Origin: Daphnia carinata
Taxonomy: Eukaryota > Arthropoda > Branchiopoda > Diplostraca > Daphniidae
DNA: 64,000 bases
Direction: 5' to 3'
NCBI RefSeq assembly: GCF_022539665.2
Contig: NC_081337.1
Location: forward strand, 7,416,679 to 7,480,678
Part shown: piece by piece, positions 1 through 12,003 of the stretch
Numbering within the stretch: the stretch's first letter is position 1
How the letters are laid out: each line of letters starts with the position of its first letter
Made by a program: the position numbers and the translations under genes
Notes under the pieces: model-generated
Told to the model about the DNA's origin: nothing
What the model saw: the letters and a program-made list of their open reading frames with translations, nothing else
The model's database searches: none

Positions 1-1239
1 TAGCTTCCGAGCGCTTCAGCACGTCCGCCTATTGAACAACATGCAAGACAAAGCCATGAAGTTGAAGATCGATTAACGATGGTGGATTCAGTGTTTTCTT
101 TTGAACGTACATTTGGTACGGGCTCTTCATCACGCGATCCAATGGTCGGAGTCTGGGCCAGGATTTGATCACAAAGTTTTTGGATTTCGGTGAATGTCGC
201 CGCTTCCTCCTCGCGCCACAACTTCAATTTCACTAATAGCTGTTCCTGTTTCTCCGACAGTTGCTGCATTTGGATAGCAATAGAGGCTCGTACGTTGTCG
301 CGTATTTTCTTATAGCGCGCCTGTATCAACAAATTTATTCAATTACACACTGGAACACGACAGGAGGCAAAATGAAACCATTCGCCGCATTTGCGACTAA
401 CCTTAGATTCTTGTTTGATTAAACACAGCCGCTGTTTCTCGGCAAACAGGTCGTCAATTACATCTGACCAATTCTTCTTCAATTGCGTGGTGTGCAGTAG
501 GTGGCAACTCTTGCAAAATAACTGGTGGCAGCCAGCACACGTGTAGTAAAAAACAAAGATAAGATTAAAATGTGTCTCACAGTTGACGTGGTGCGTAAAT
601 TTGAACAAACGAAAATGGGCTCACTTGGTCGCAATGCTGGCATGTTAAATTACTCTGGGGTCTGCACGAACAGCGGAAACAAATATCAATTCCTTTGCTG
701 GTTTCCTTCGCTGAATTGCTCTCATCTTTTGTGCTGGAACCGGTCGAAAGAGACTCGATAAATGCCTGTAAAAGGATATTGGTTGGGAAAGCGTTGATTC
801 CCTCCAACGGAAGAGCCACCTCAAGCCGACAGGTAGGGCAACTGATGGCAGTCAAGTTCGTTTCAGCGTAAATCCGCAGGCAGTCCAGGCAAAATGTGTG
901 TTGGCATGGCAACTAGAGTTAATTCGTGTAAAAAGAAGACGCATATTTATGAACAACAACTTTCTTTTTTCTTATTTTTAAGAACGTTCAAATTCAAATC
1001 CAAATAGAGACCATAGTTGGGCGGCGTAGTTGTTCTAGGCAAATGGCGCAGCGCACCAAATCTTCCAATGTTTGACTGGCGTGACGAAGAGGCACTTTCG
1101 AACGCTCGGACGTCGGACGCTTTTCCTCATTTAATGTCGGAGATCGACGAAGATTCTTATGACGGCTGCTGTTCGGATTTGCTCCGGATCCAGGAATGTA
1201 ATGTTTATTCGCCTCTTTGTCCGTTACGACGAGAGGCAT
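1..1239 (-). CDS. TRIM-type RING/B-box/coiled-coil protein, 3' part cut by window edge
   Basis: Four exons read on the minus strand: 1239-1012, 912-625, 521-402 and 320 to the edge, all joined in phase 0 at GT-AG sites. A RING finger begins with CAICLEQ and continues across the first intron as LPCQHTFCLDC...CPTCR. A B-box-like Cys/His cluster follows (CFRCS...CQHCDQ then LFCKSCHLLH), then a Lys/Glu/Gln-rich segment typical of a TRIM coiled coil. RING-B-box-coiled-coil proteins are usually E3 ubiquitin ligases. The RING and its FPTN segment resemble the TRIM-NHL branch, but the C-terminal domain that would decide this lies outside the window. The start ATG has no upstream exon in view; the N-terminal 60 residues are polar and probably disordered. 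Confidence 0.8.
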
Positions 1240-3495
1240 TTTGATGTATCCTTTATTTTTCGGCTCACAAGTTTACAGCTAGAATAAAGAGGTAACAGTT
1301 AGAGCTTGAGTTTGTTCAGTGCCACACATGCCATCTGGCCATGTAAATGCGAAAGAAACCAAACAACAATAACGACTAACGACTAGACATTCCAAATCAT
1401 TCCATAAACCAAAAGTCCTTGCATGAGACGGCAAGATAAGATGGATATCATGATTCACAATTTCATATGGACCAACCTTATCAGTGCATTCTCACGTTTT
1501 GGAATTGCATGCATCAGAAGTTAGCCTATGAGAAATTAACTTAGCTACATTACATATATTTGTCGCACATAAGTAACTGTGACGATAGAAGAAAATTTTT
1601 TTGTAAAAAGTGGTTTATAAACCATTGTTCTCAGTAACTTGAAATTTAGCGATATACTCGTGTGCAAGTTTTTGAAACCTTTTCAAACATTGTTCAATAG
1701 TGTAACGCTGTTTATCCACTTGGAATATGTCCATTACTATCTCAAACGTGATCCAGTATTGTAAATTTATGGGAATTAAGAGATGGGAAGATGTCATAAA
1801 GAAATGGATGTTGCTTATTTGTACGCAATGTCCCTAACGTTTTTCTAACTACCGTAGTAGACCATTAAAAATTAACAAACGAAACGGGTAAACTAAAATT
1901 TCGTAATCTACAATTTGACAAAAGTGATGATGGTGATGCACTAAAAAATTACCTGATGGGTTGGGGTGGTCACGTGTCGTGAAGCGTTATGTAATTTTAA
2001 ATCATACAGTTGGCACACGGTCACGTCGCGTTGTCCCGATTATCTTCCGTCGCGAACGAAGTCACCTCGTCAACATGCCTCGTAGTGTTACATAAGGATT
2101 GAAGGGTCGTCAGAGGGCGGAGACTTTGAACAGGAAGACTCTCGGAAAAATTTTGTTTTGCTTGTTTGTTTGTTTTTATTTTGACAAAAGGGATTTTTTG
2201 CTTAAATAAGTATTTGTTGTTACTTGTAACATTGTAAGTAGTGTATTCATCACCCGGAAAAAAAGTATGAAAGAGAACGATATTATATCAACGATTCGTA
2301 AATAACGTTTCTTATTAAATTCCCATAGAAAAAGAAAAAGGGGAAAAAATATGGGAGAGAGGGGAAATTTTTTTTGTGAGAGTATCTGAATCAGACCAAC
2401 GGAGAGCGGTAACGATTACCGCCAAATTTAATAATAATATTGTACATTTTCAAGAAGGAAATGCTTTTCTGTCTTCGAGAACCACAAGACGAACGGACGG
2501 CATGTAACATCAAATACTTATTAGTTTTTCTGATTTTTTTGTTTGCTTTAAATCGTGAACAATTTAGCTGCGTCTAATAAATCAACCGGCTCTGAGGGGT
2601 AGCGAGAATGGTAAGAGAAACATTTTTTAAAGATAGAAAAAAGGGTTTAACCGTAAACGGACACGCGAATACATACATACAAGACATATTGACAATCAAA
2701 CTGCCGCTAAAAAATTTAGATCAAATTTTACTTCTTTACCCTTCGGCCTTTGCCCAATTCCCACTCGAATACGAGAAGCGTATGAGTTAATAGGGGAAAT
2801 GTTAACTGATGAGAGATGGGAAAGGCAGGGACTTCACAAACAAACTACAAAATTTCCATGCTAGTGGAAAATCACCCATTCCCGATTGCTCCGTCATTTA
2901 CTTCCGAGACCTTATCATAATTATTAGATCAGCTTCCGTAAACTTGATTTTCGCATGGGAACAGAGACAGGATTTAAAAATTCAAATAGCTTCCAGTGCT
3001 AGCAGAATAATTCGTCCCGTCCGATGAAAACAGTACATTTTTTTTTCTTTCTTTTAACTACGCAATGCTTAGGTTTCTTTTTATAAAAAGGGAAAATTGA
3101 TTCTAACGAGAGCAGTTTTGTGTTAGCTAGAGTATAAGCCGCAGTCGTAGTCGGGTCGTCCAAGGTCCGTCAACACAACGGTCGGTCGGGAAGTTGGCTG
3201 GCATGAGGAAAACAAAGGTCAGTCGTAAAAACGAATCCGTACTCAGAGAGGACAACAGAGATAGCGAAAGGAAAAAATAAATAATAAAATAAGAATAATG
3301 AAATAAAACAATATCAAAATAAATACATAAAATTTACACTTTACTTTCTTGTTTTAACTATAAAAAAGTGCAACGAAAATAATAAAATAAAAGTAAGTAA
3401 AGAAAAATTGCATAACGTAAAATTGAGCAAGAGAAAATTTTGTTTAGAGTACGGGTAGTAATTGCGCAGTGCTAAAGCAACCGAGGAAATCTTAC
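1240..3495. other. Intergenic region, no supported gene
   Basis: About 2.2 kb between the 5' end of the TRIM gene and the 3' end of RBM45. Only short open frames without recognisable domains or splice context are present. AT-rich runs, including AATAAA-like stretches near 3275-3390, could belong to the RBM45 3' untranslated region. I see no RNA gene or transposon here. Confidence 0.5.
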
Positions 3496-5770
3496 CTATT
3501 GCTCTTCGATGCGGATTCGTTTACGTAGAGTATCGTTGTTGGTCGCGTTGGGAGGTTCGGCTGTCATCACTTTTAATCGGGAACCACAGACTTCTTGCCC
3601 GTGCAAAGTCTGTCATAAGCCATAAGCTTGCGTCATGCAAAGAATAAATAAGACGAGCGGCCATTTGCTTATTTGTACCATTAGCGCCCTATCGGCGGAA
3701 TCCTTGTCGGCATATTTTGCGTAGCCACACGATCTGCCACCCAGCATGTAGACATCAATGAGGTGGCCGAAGCGTCCAAAAATATCCTTCAGTACATATA
3801 TTGGAGGCGGTGTTGGCTGACATACTATAAATAACCTGTTTAAAATACAAGGAAAATCAAGCGTTAATGTTAACTTTAAAAACAGTTAACTGCAAAGCCC
3901 GATGCTGTTACCTCTCTCCAACTGGAGAATCCATTGGAGCTAAGGGTTGAGGAGTAGGTAGCTTGACCGAACAATATGAAGGGTCATAGGTTTCACCAGG
4001 ATAATTGTTATTGGTGGGTGGTTGGCTAGGCGAGAGAGGGATCCCCTGAGTAGAAAGAGCCCCCAACATTTCCAAGTGGCCCATCAATTCATGTCTTTCA
4101 TCTGTGCCGTTTACGGCGTGTTTTGAAGGGGACTGCAGGAAACCTTGCCCCAAACCGGAGGCAGCTTGAATTAATGATGTCGCTTGTGCAATCGTTTCGG
4201 CCAACGTAGCTAAATTATTATGTAGAGCAGCTGTTCGGGCAGCATTATTTGGCGCTATCAATCCGTGATAAGGCGCGCTAACTGGCGATGGATTCGTTGT
4301 AGGTACAGGCTGAATACTGTTTTCCATTCCCCCTTGTCCTTGCAGTCCAGATAAAAAGGGTAAACGTGTGCTGGATCCAACGGAGGTCAAGCAATTTACA
4401 CCTGTCAGAAAAACAAAATGTTAATTATTGATGAAAAAGGTTGGGGAATACAGTCGGAGGAACGATGTCGCAAAACAAAAACAAACTAACCTGCATATTG
4501 CACTGAAGTTTGGACATTTGTCGTGGGAAGTGTTGCAGATGAAGTACTGCGGCTCGGTTCTGAATTCATGTAATCGAATTTAACAATCAATCTTTGTCCT
4601 GGTGGATATTCAAAGCCGTGGAGCTTTTCTTTTGCGTAGGACGCTGCTTGAGCATTGTTGTACACGGCGGTGTACTGACATCTTCCTTGCTGAAAAAGAA
4701 ACTAGATGTAAATTGCAACGTTAAAACAGATATACAGTTGTCACACCTGGCGGTTCTTGGTTTCTCTCTTTTCACAGTAATCCAAACCGGGAATAATATC
4801 GAATAACTTCCAGAGTTGATCTTGGTTAACAGACGATGATGCTACCACTGCGAGACGAGAGAACCCTTCTGTACTATTTCCACCAGTATGATTTTCGTAA
4901 GGAAATACATCGTAGTTGCTTGTTGTCGAAGAAGCACTGCCGATATTAGACTGAGAACTGTCTGCGTGCATTGGTTTAGGCGGTCTGGGATCAGCAAAGA
5001 CGGGTTTGAATGATCGTTCACAGCACTCGAAGGCTTTGGCAGTGTGCGACACACGGTGGTATTTAACGTACGCGAAGCCTTTGCTTTCTTTGGTATTTTT
5101 ATCTTTTACAATTGAAACATAGTCAATGTCACCAAACTGAGCAAAGTGATCTCTTAGCTCTGAATCGTTCATGGACTTGGGAACAACAACAAAAAGGCGC
5201 AATAATCTCTCTTCTTCATTAGAATCTCTTCTTGATCCTTGCTCACGGCTGTGAGCAATCAAGACCTTTAATGGTCGAGGGTGACATCCAATGCAGCGGC
5301 CATTCATTTCTTCCATTGCTGTTGCAGCTTCAGAAGTTTTTGAAAATTTAATGTATGCCACACCTAGAACAAAAATGTTTATACAGATGTAGTTGCTAAC
5401 AGGAGAATTTGTATATAACACCATTAGCTACTGGTCTAGTTTTTCAAAACCCCTTTTAAACAATGCTTTTTTATAGCAACACACACTAAAGTTTAAAAGA
5501 ATCACCGCACTGATAAATTTCAGTCTAAAAAATGGATAATAGAGAAAGTTAGGTACCCTTCGGCTCCCCTGTTGTTCGATCCTTGACCATCCAAATTTCT
5601 TCAATGGTCCCAAACTTGTGAAAGGCTTCGCGAAAATCATCTTCTGTCACTGATTTACCACATACAATAAATAGTCTTGAGTTTGGTGGTTCGTCTTGTT
5701 TGCTTTCCTTTAACGAAGGATGGGCATCTCGATGAAGATCCCCCGACACATTTGGCTTTCTTTCAGCCAT
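3496..5770 (-). CDS. RBM45: RNA-binding protein 45
   Basis: Six exons (5770-5557, 5363-4747, 4689-4491, 4401-3912, 3835-3679, 3609-3496) give a 596-residue protein. It has RRM domains in the RBM45 layout. RRM1 has RLFIVCGKSV and GVAYIKF. RRM2 has RLFVVVPKSM and GFAYVKY. A divergent third RRM contains LWKLFDIIPGLDYCE and LHGFEYPPGQ, a signature shared with vertebrate RBM45. A Pro/Asn-rich linker follows, then a C-terminal RRM with RLFIVC, GYAKYADKDSADRA and LHGQEVCGSRLKVM. RBM45 binds RNA, with m6A-associated and stress-granule roles in vertebrates. The start ATG is the first in the open frame; an upstream stop precedes it. The TAG stop is followed directly by GTAAGA, a perfect donor-like sequence, so the 3' untranslated region may be spliced. 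Confidence 0.92.
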
Positions 5771-6114
5771 TTTGCACCCTTCTTCACTTTCTTCTTCTTC
5801 TTGCAAGTTATTGGAGTCGACGTCATCAGGCCGTTCGTCGTCTGCTGATAAGGTTTCTAAACAACAATCCTACAGCCGCGCTTTTCAAAGTTGCCCACTT
5901 CATCGTCGTTCGTCCACAATTTATCGTTGTACTTGTACTTCATCGTTTATAGTAAAAAATAAAATAAAATACAAACGTAAAAAGTGTAGCTTTCCACCGT
6001 CACGCATATACCTATACGTGGCAACAACCTTGAAACCCAAGGCTAAGAATGTTAATAATATCCTCTCAATCCACGTTTGCGTAATACGGTATAAACAATG
6101 AGTTTCAGTTTTTG

Positions 6115-7430
6115 CAGAAAATTTTTTAAGCCCGACTAAATAAGCCCGATTTTTCTTATTGTTTCGTTTTTTACATTTATTTTAAAAACCATAAGGCCTA
6201 TTGAAACACCAATTTGATTTCAACGGTGAGTATTCAATTCTGAATCAATGTATTTAAAGCGAAATTTAAAATTAGCCAAAAATGAAAAAGTGCAAAGGCT
6301 ATAATAACCTTACCACTTTTGTAAAAATCGGCAAAAAATCACATCTTTCGATGAAAATCACGAATTCGATGAAAATCACACAGTATAATCAAAATTTAAC
6401 GCTGATTCAGAAAAAGCCATTAGTTTTCTTGTCAAGATAGCAGTTTTTGAATTACACTGAATATTCGTGCAAAAAATAAGAAAAGTCGGGCTTAAAATTT
6501 TTTCTTGAAAAAACCGGCAGTCATCAGAATCGATTGAATATCGCAGGGTATGCTCAAAATTGGATGCTGATACCAGCAAAATTATTATTTTTTTCATTAA
6601 GAAAATCATTCTGAAATACATAAAATATTTATGCTGCATCGCGCTAGCGCTGTAGCGTACTGGCGCGCTATCATTGCCTCAAATATCCTGTGTATTTCAA
6701 AAACGATCGACTTCATGAATGAAATAGCAATTTTCCCCGAATCAGAATTCAATTTTAAGTATATCCTGTGATATTCAACCAATTCCCAAGAGTGGCAGTT
6801 TTTACAGAAAAAAATTTTAAGCCCGACTTTTCTTATTTTTTCGTTTTTTTACATTTATTTTAAAAACTGTAAGGCCAAATGAAAAATAGGCTTTATATCC
6901 GTTATTTTCATTCAATTCCGAGTCGAAATCATGTAGTATAAGCCAAATTTAAAATTTGGCCAAAAATGATAAAGGCTTTCCCAATTTTGCCAAAATTGGC
7001 CACAAACGACATCTCCTGGAATTCGATGAAATTCACACAGTACAATCAAAATTTAACGCTGATTTTGAAAAAGCCACTAGTTTTCTTGTCAATTTGGCCG
7101 TTTTTGAATTATACCGAATAATTGTGCAAAAAAATAAGAAAATTCGGGCTTATTTTTTAGTCGAGCTTAAAATTTTTTTCTGCAAAAACCGGCAGTCATC
7201 AGAATCGGTTGCATAACACAGAATATACTCGAAATTGAATGCTGATACCAGAAAATTTTTTATTTTTTTCATTAAGTGAACCAATTGTGAAATACACTGA
7301 ATATTTTTGCTGCATCGCATTAGTGCTGCAGCGTACTGGCGCGCTAGCATTGTATCAAATATTCTGTGTATTTCAAAAACGATTGACTTATTGAAAAAAA
7401 GGCAATTTTCGCGGAATCGACCAGTTAGTT
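6115..7430. repeat. Tandem palindromic repeat array A (TAAGCCCGAC family)
   Basis: The motif AAGCCCGAC or its complement GTCGGGCTT recurs at about 6128, 6485 and 6819, with degenerate forms at 7143 and 7162, i.e. every 325-360 nt with alternating orientation. Between them alternate two palindromic modules. One is centred on GGCTATA (near 6295 and 6970) with flanking AAAAATGA. The other is centred on a GC-rich core, GCGCTAGCGCTGTAGCGTAC (near 6645 and 7320). The same modules reappear at 39.2-40.1 kb, 45.3-45.7 kb and 56.9-57.05 kb, so this is a dispersed family, probably non-autonomous and MITE- or satellite-like. No coding capacity is seen. Confidence 0.75.
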
Positions 7431-7585
7431 TTTCCTACAACAATTATTTTAATTTTTTGCTGAACACGCTGACATCTTTTGGGAGAAATCAAAACCATCC
7501 CATTCAAAATGTAATTCATGAGCCATTGCTATCGCGCCCACGAAACACCACAACCACGTGAAGTTCTTTTCCGCTTTCAGAAACC

Positions 7586-8947
7586 ATGTCTAAAGTCAAG
7601 GTAAGAAATATACGTGATGTAAAGCGAATTGATTTGATTATTACTCATAACTAGATTGGTATAATTGGCGGATCCGGTTTCTATAAACTGGATGCCCTAA
7701 AAGATCCGGTTGAAAAATCTGTAAACACCCCTTTTGGTGAGCCTTCAGATGCTTTGGTCTCCGGAAAAATCGAGGGTGTAGACTGTGTAGTACTTGCGAG
7801 GTAGCTTAATATTTATTATTTTATTTATGTGGGTTTCTTCCCAATGTTGTTTATTTGGTATTTTTACAGACACAATCGCAAACATGGAATCATGCCCACT
7901 AACATTAACTACAGAGCCAATATATGGGCGTTGAAAGAGGAAGGTTGCACTCATGTACTTGTTTCAACAGCATGTGGTTCCTTGCAAGAGGAAATAGCTC
8001 CTGGTGATCTTGTAATATTGGACCAGTTCATAGACAGGTAATGGCATATAGTGGTTAGACATTATAACACTAAATATTTCATTCATTACTAATAAACTTT
8101 CTTTCTGTAAAATAAATAAAATAATTTTAGAACTACAAAAAGGATGCAAACATTTTATGATGGAACATGTGCTCAGCTTCCTGGCATTTGTCACCTGCCA
8201 GTAGCTGAACCATTTTGTTCTCTTACTCGTGATTGCTTGAAAAAAGCTGCAGAAGCATCCAATATACCAGTACACCCTTCAGGGACCTGTGTTACTATTG
8301 AAGGTCCTCGGTTCTCATCCAAGGCTGAAAGTTTTCTTTTCAAGTCTTGGGGTGGTCATGTAATTAACATGACAACTGTTCCAGAGGTAATTTGAGTTTA
8401 AATAAGCTGTTACTGCCAGTTCTGTAGGGACGTTAAGTGGAATTCAAAAGAAAACTTGGAAAATTGTTATCTACCTGACAGCCAACATTTTGCTGTACCA
8501 TATTTTTTAAAGTAAGAAGTGAATTCTACTATTAACTGTTTTTCACAATGGTGTTGTGTTAGTGCATTTTGGCCAAAGAAGCTGGACTTTGCTATGCTGC
8601 CATAGCAATGGCAACTGATTATGATTGCTGGCATCCACATAATGAGAATGGTGAGGATGCAAAATGGGACACTTTATACCATTTCATTAATAGTTACATG
8701 CCTATTTCACTATTTTAAATTTGTTTCTTAAACAGTTAATGTAGAACTTGCATTGACGACTTTCCGCGAAAACGTTGGGAAAGTTACTCAAGTATTGTGC
8801 GCTGCAGTTCCTATTATCGCAAAGTTGGATTGGACATTCACCCTTGAGGAATTGAAGGTAATCCATTTACGTAAAAACTATGTAGGATTCGAATTAACCT
8901 TCCATAATTTGTCTTAGGATAATGTTCAACAAAACGTCATGAGTTGA
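7586..8947 (+). CDS. MTAP: S-methyl-5'-thioadenosine phosphorylase
   Basis: Seven exons (7586-7600, 7655-7800, 7870-8037, 8131-8386, 8563-8650, 8736-8857, 8918-8947) give 274 residues, close to the usual 280. The protein starts with an [10 protein letters not shown] phosphate-loop. It has [41 protein letters not shown], the substrate-site stretch INMTTVPE, and [12 protein letters not shown] cleaves methylthioadenosine with phosphate to adenine and methylthioribose-1-phosphate in the methionine salvage pathway; it acts as a cytosolic trimer. The first coding exon is only 15 nt and lies just after a possible acceptor (TTTCAG), so a 5' untranslated exon is likely. It converges on the V-ATPase C gene. 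Confidence 0.96.
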
Positions 8948-9043
8948 TATATTCGCCAATTGTCCGAACTTCGTTACTGCCGAAAATTGTGTAACGCAAT
9001 TATTACTAACTGTAGTATTTTAAGCAATTTCGTGTAATATGAC

Positions 9044-9093
9044 AATAAACAAACGGATAACATTGAGAACTTAAACGTTTTTCGGGTTTTATT
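9044..9093. terminator. Back-to-back polyadenylation signals of MTAP and V-ATPase C
   Basis: AATAAA at 9044-9049 lies about 100 nt after the MTAP stop on the plus strand. The complement of TTTATT at 9088-9093 gives AATAAA on the minus strand, about 160 nt after the V-ATPase C stop. The two convergent genes therefore have polyadenylation signals about 40 nt apart, and their transcripts probably overlap slightly at the 3' ends. Confidence 0.5.
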
Positions 9094-9251
9094 ACTGGTT
9101 GACTATACACATGCACATCGGGAAAAAACCATCCTTATCAGTATAGAACACCATTTTAAAAGGAGTGAAAGAGGAATGTTAGCTAGACATAAATTCATCT
9201 TAAAGAGAGAAAACGCTAAATAGCTTCCACTTTTGGCTGGAAGTAGGTGGC

Positions 9252-10862
9252 TTAGATTTTTCCCGGGAGGTCTATCATGTCTATGTTGATTTTGTAATAG
9301 ACGTAGGGATAATACTCCGCTTGACCGAAAACTAAACCAGGAATGTCGACATTCTGTTCACCGTCAAGAAAAAGAAATGCATTAAAACATTATTAATTAG
9401 AGAAAGAACTTTACATACATCATGCGCGCTTTGAAGGGCAGAGTTATCCAAGTGAAGGTATAACTGGCTGAGCACTTCACGTAAACGTTTGGTCGATTTT
9501 TTATTTGGTTGCAGCAACATCGCTTGGAAGTTTACCGGTAGCCCATAACTACAACACAGTAAGCCTGCTCCATTTGATAATTTTAATAAATAATTAGTAG
9601 TCGATTTACCGTAGCACTGATTCTACAAAAACTCGCAGAGCCTTTACATGTACCCAAGCGGTAAATCCTTCGCTGAAATTCACCTTCAACCACCTCACTA
9701 ATGGGCCCTGCAATGTCATGAATTCAAAGAAAATATGTCCAACAAAACAGGCTGAGTTACTACTTACGAACTGCTTCTTTTTATCCGTGGCAAGCTTGGT
9801 GATTTCATTCTTTCCAGCGGCTAGCTCTTCTTCATTATAGGTAAAATCGCGAACGATAAACCTGATTAGGACATGACGCGGTAATTAACGATCACCATAT
9901 TTTGACCAGGAACACGTTTTACGAAATACTTGTGCTCGCGGGCATGATGTTTGAATTCGTCCACCACCTTTCGGAAGAGAGTAACAGTGACCAAAGCATT
10001 TTCACCATCTTGAGTCACCAGTTGGGATGAGCGTGGGACGACCATTGCGGTAAGTTTTTCATATTTGTCCCACCAATCTTGTAGTATGGCCCTATTGATA
10101 GATTGTTTTAAATACAAATCAGAATAAATCACACTATGAAACAGAGTAGAAAAAAACTACATACTTGGGAATAATGACCAATAGTGTAACTAGATATTCA
10201 GAATCCAAAACAAAGTGTTCCTTTTTCACCAGTTCTCCCAGGTTTCGGGTAACTAAACTTCCACTATTAACCAGGACAAGTTTGGTTAAGTGTTACTGTT
10301 TTGTTCAAGTCACAAAAACTTACACTTGTTTCTTCTCCAAACTCTGCAAGTTTCCTTTAAGGTTATTATACGCAGATGATTTTGATTTCAGATCAGTCTC
10401 AATCTGTCCTACTTGCTTGCTGATTATATCTGCAATATTGCGAAGGGATTGCTTGATTGGATACTTGGCCATATCCCATTGAAATCTAGTTAGGTAAGTA
10501 ACCAAATCCACTGTGAAAAAATATATATATATTATAGTCAGTATCCATTAGTACTCTAGGTACCAGATTAAAATACCTCCATTGGCAAGCAAGTTCTCAG
10601 CCAACTTGTCTCTTTGATCTTCCAATACTTCACCCAAATACAGGGCAATTTTTCGGCTTACTTGTTCTACATAAACATCAAGCTTACCCAAATCATCAGA
10701 AAGACCTACCAACTGATCTAGAGTTCCAACTTTCAAATCAGGAACTGCAAACTTCCAGTTTGTGGACAAATTGTTTTGATGGTGAAGTACATCATTCAGT
10801 TTGTCAAAAGTCTGCTGGCAAGTTTTATCTCCAGGAGCAGAAATCAACCAGAATTCGGTCAT
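9252..10862 (-). CDS. Vha44: V-type proton ATPase subunit C
   Basis: Eight exons (10862-10577, 10510-10324, 10263-10165, 10091-9930, 9861-9768, 9707-9610, 9548-9419, 9353-9252) give 385 residues, the usual length for the family. Diagnostic stretches are [18 protein letters not shown] at the N-terminus, [38 protein letters not shown], the near-invariant block starting [33 protein letters not shown], and the C-terminal [12 protein letters not shown]. Subunit C is the peripheral-stalk foot that links the V1 head to the stator during reversible assembly of the proton pump. A 5' untranslated exon is probable upstream. The apparent stop after exon 4 disappears once the donor CACAA|GTATTT is used. 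Confidence 0.96.
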
Positions 10863-12003
10863 TCTGATTTGTTGATGGTACTGTACATGAAAAAGGATTA
10901 AATTTAGAAGAACAATAGTCAAAACATTGCAGTTACCTCTTCTCGACTTGAAGTCACAGGATAAAGTTGGTCACTGTCACATGATCTTGAGATTGTCTAC
11001 TAAATAAAGGCCTGGCATGTGCGATGAAAGAAAGTCAGTTTTGAAAGTTAAAACTGCGCTGAAATGCTCGTAGCGCCTCAAGTGGTAGAAATCATCATCT
11101 GGTTAAATGTTATTAGGGCCTAAAGAGAAAATAAAGAAAGGGTGCTCGTTCACTTTTGGTAAACCTTAAAAGAACGGAAATAAATCACTGGTTGGTGGTT
11201 GTATGCATTACGTGACACATTAAACGTGCATAATTATCTTTACTAACATGTAGCATTCTAGACTAGGGCTACATGCATGCGAAATTTATTCTAGTGACGT
11301 TCAAAGGGATGACAGGTTGCGAAAATCCAGCGGATGTTATCCTACTATTCAAAGGCCACATCTAACTAGTACAGCCTCCATCAACAGGCCCATTGCTCTT
11401 AGCTTTGTTTCGTTGCACTCACATTAGCTTGTATTTTTAATCGACTATGAGGCGAAATGAGACATTTGTTTTTTCAACTCAAGATATATCAACTGCCACC
11501 TGTTTTATTTTGAATTACTATTTTATTTTATTTTTATTATTTTGTAACATGTTTTTTAAGAGCATCGATAAACCCAAATGGTGAAAGTTTCGGAACGCTG
11601 CATATACCGTACATTTCAATTAAATTATCTGCAACCAGACGCTTCAAATCGACAACGAAAGTATACGAAGTCAACTTTTCTGTTAACACGAGTACCAAAA
11701 TCTAATTACTCTGATACATACATGTGCGATTCATTCTCGAAAGACTTGAAAGGGGTTGATAGCAATCACGCATTAAAAGACAGGGAGCAATATGAATACA
11801 GGGTAATAAAAAGCTAAATTACAAAAATTAGTCGTGTTAATAGTTTCCCAATGTGAGTTTGGCGCTAAAGCGTTTGTCACATCACTACGAATTTTGTACC
11901 ACATAAACTAGATTGCACCTCACGACACGTTACAAGGCAAAATGAGCGCACGATATACGTTCCACAAGCGGCAAACTCAAATCTTTGTTAAATCTTAGTT
12001 GTC
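10863..12003. other. Intergenic region between V-ATPase C promoter and Toll 3' end
   Basis: The first 150 nt probably hold the V-ATPase C promoter and a 5' untranslated exon. The remainder is AT-rich with one 79-codon plus-strand open frame (11578-11817) that has no recognisable domain and no splice context. I see no RNA gene. Confidence 0.4.

Noticed and set aside
9861-9930. Apparent frame break or 16-nt mini-intron in V-ATPase subunit C
   Set aside because: Reading on after HHAREHK gives a stop before FIVRDF, but using the donor CACAA|GTATTT removes 68 nt and joins the conserved frame exactly.
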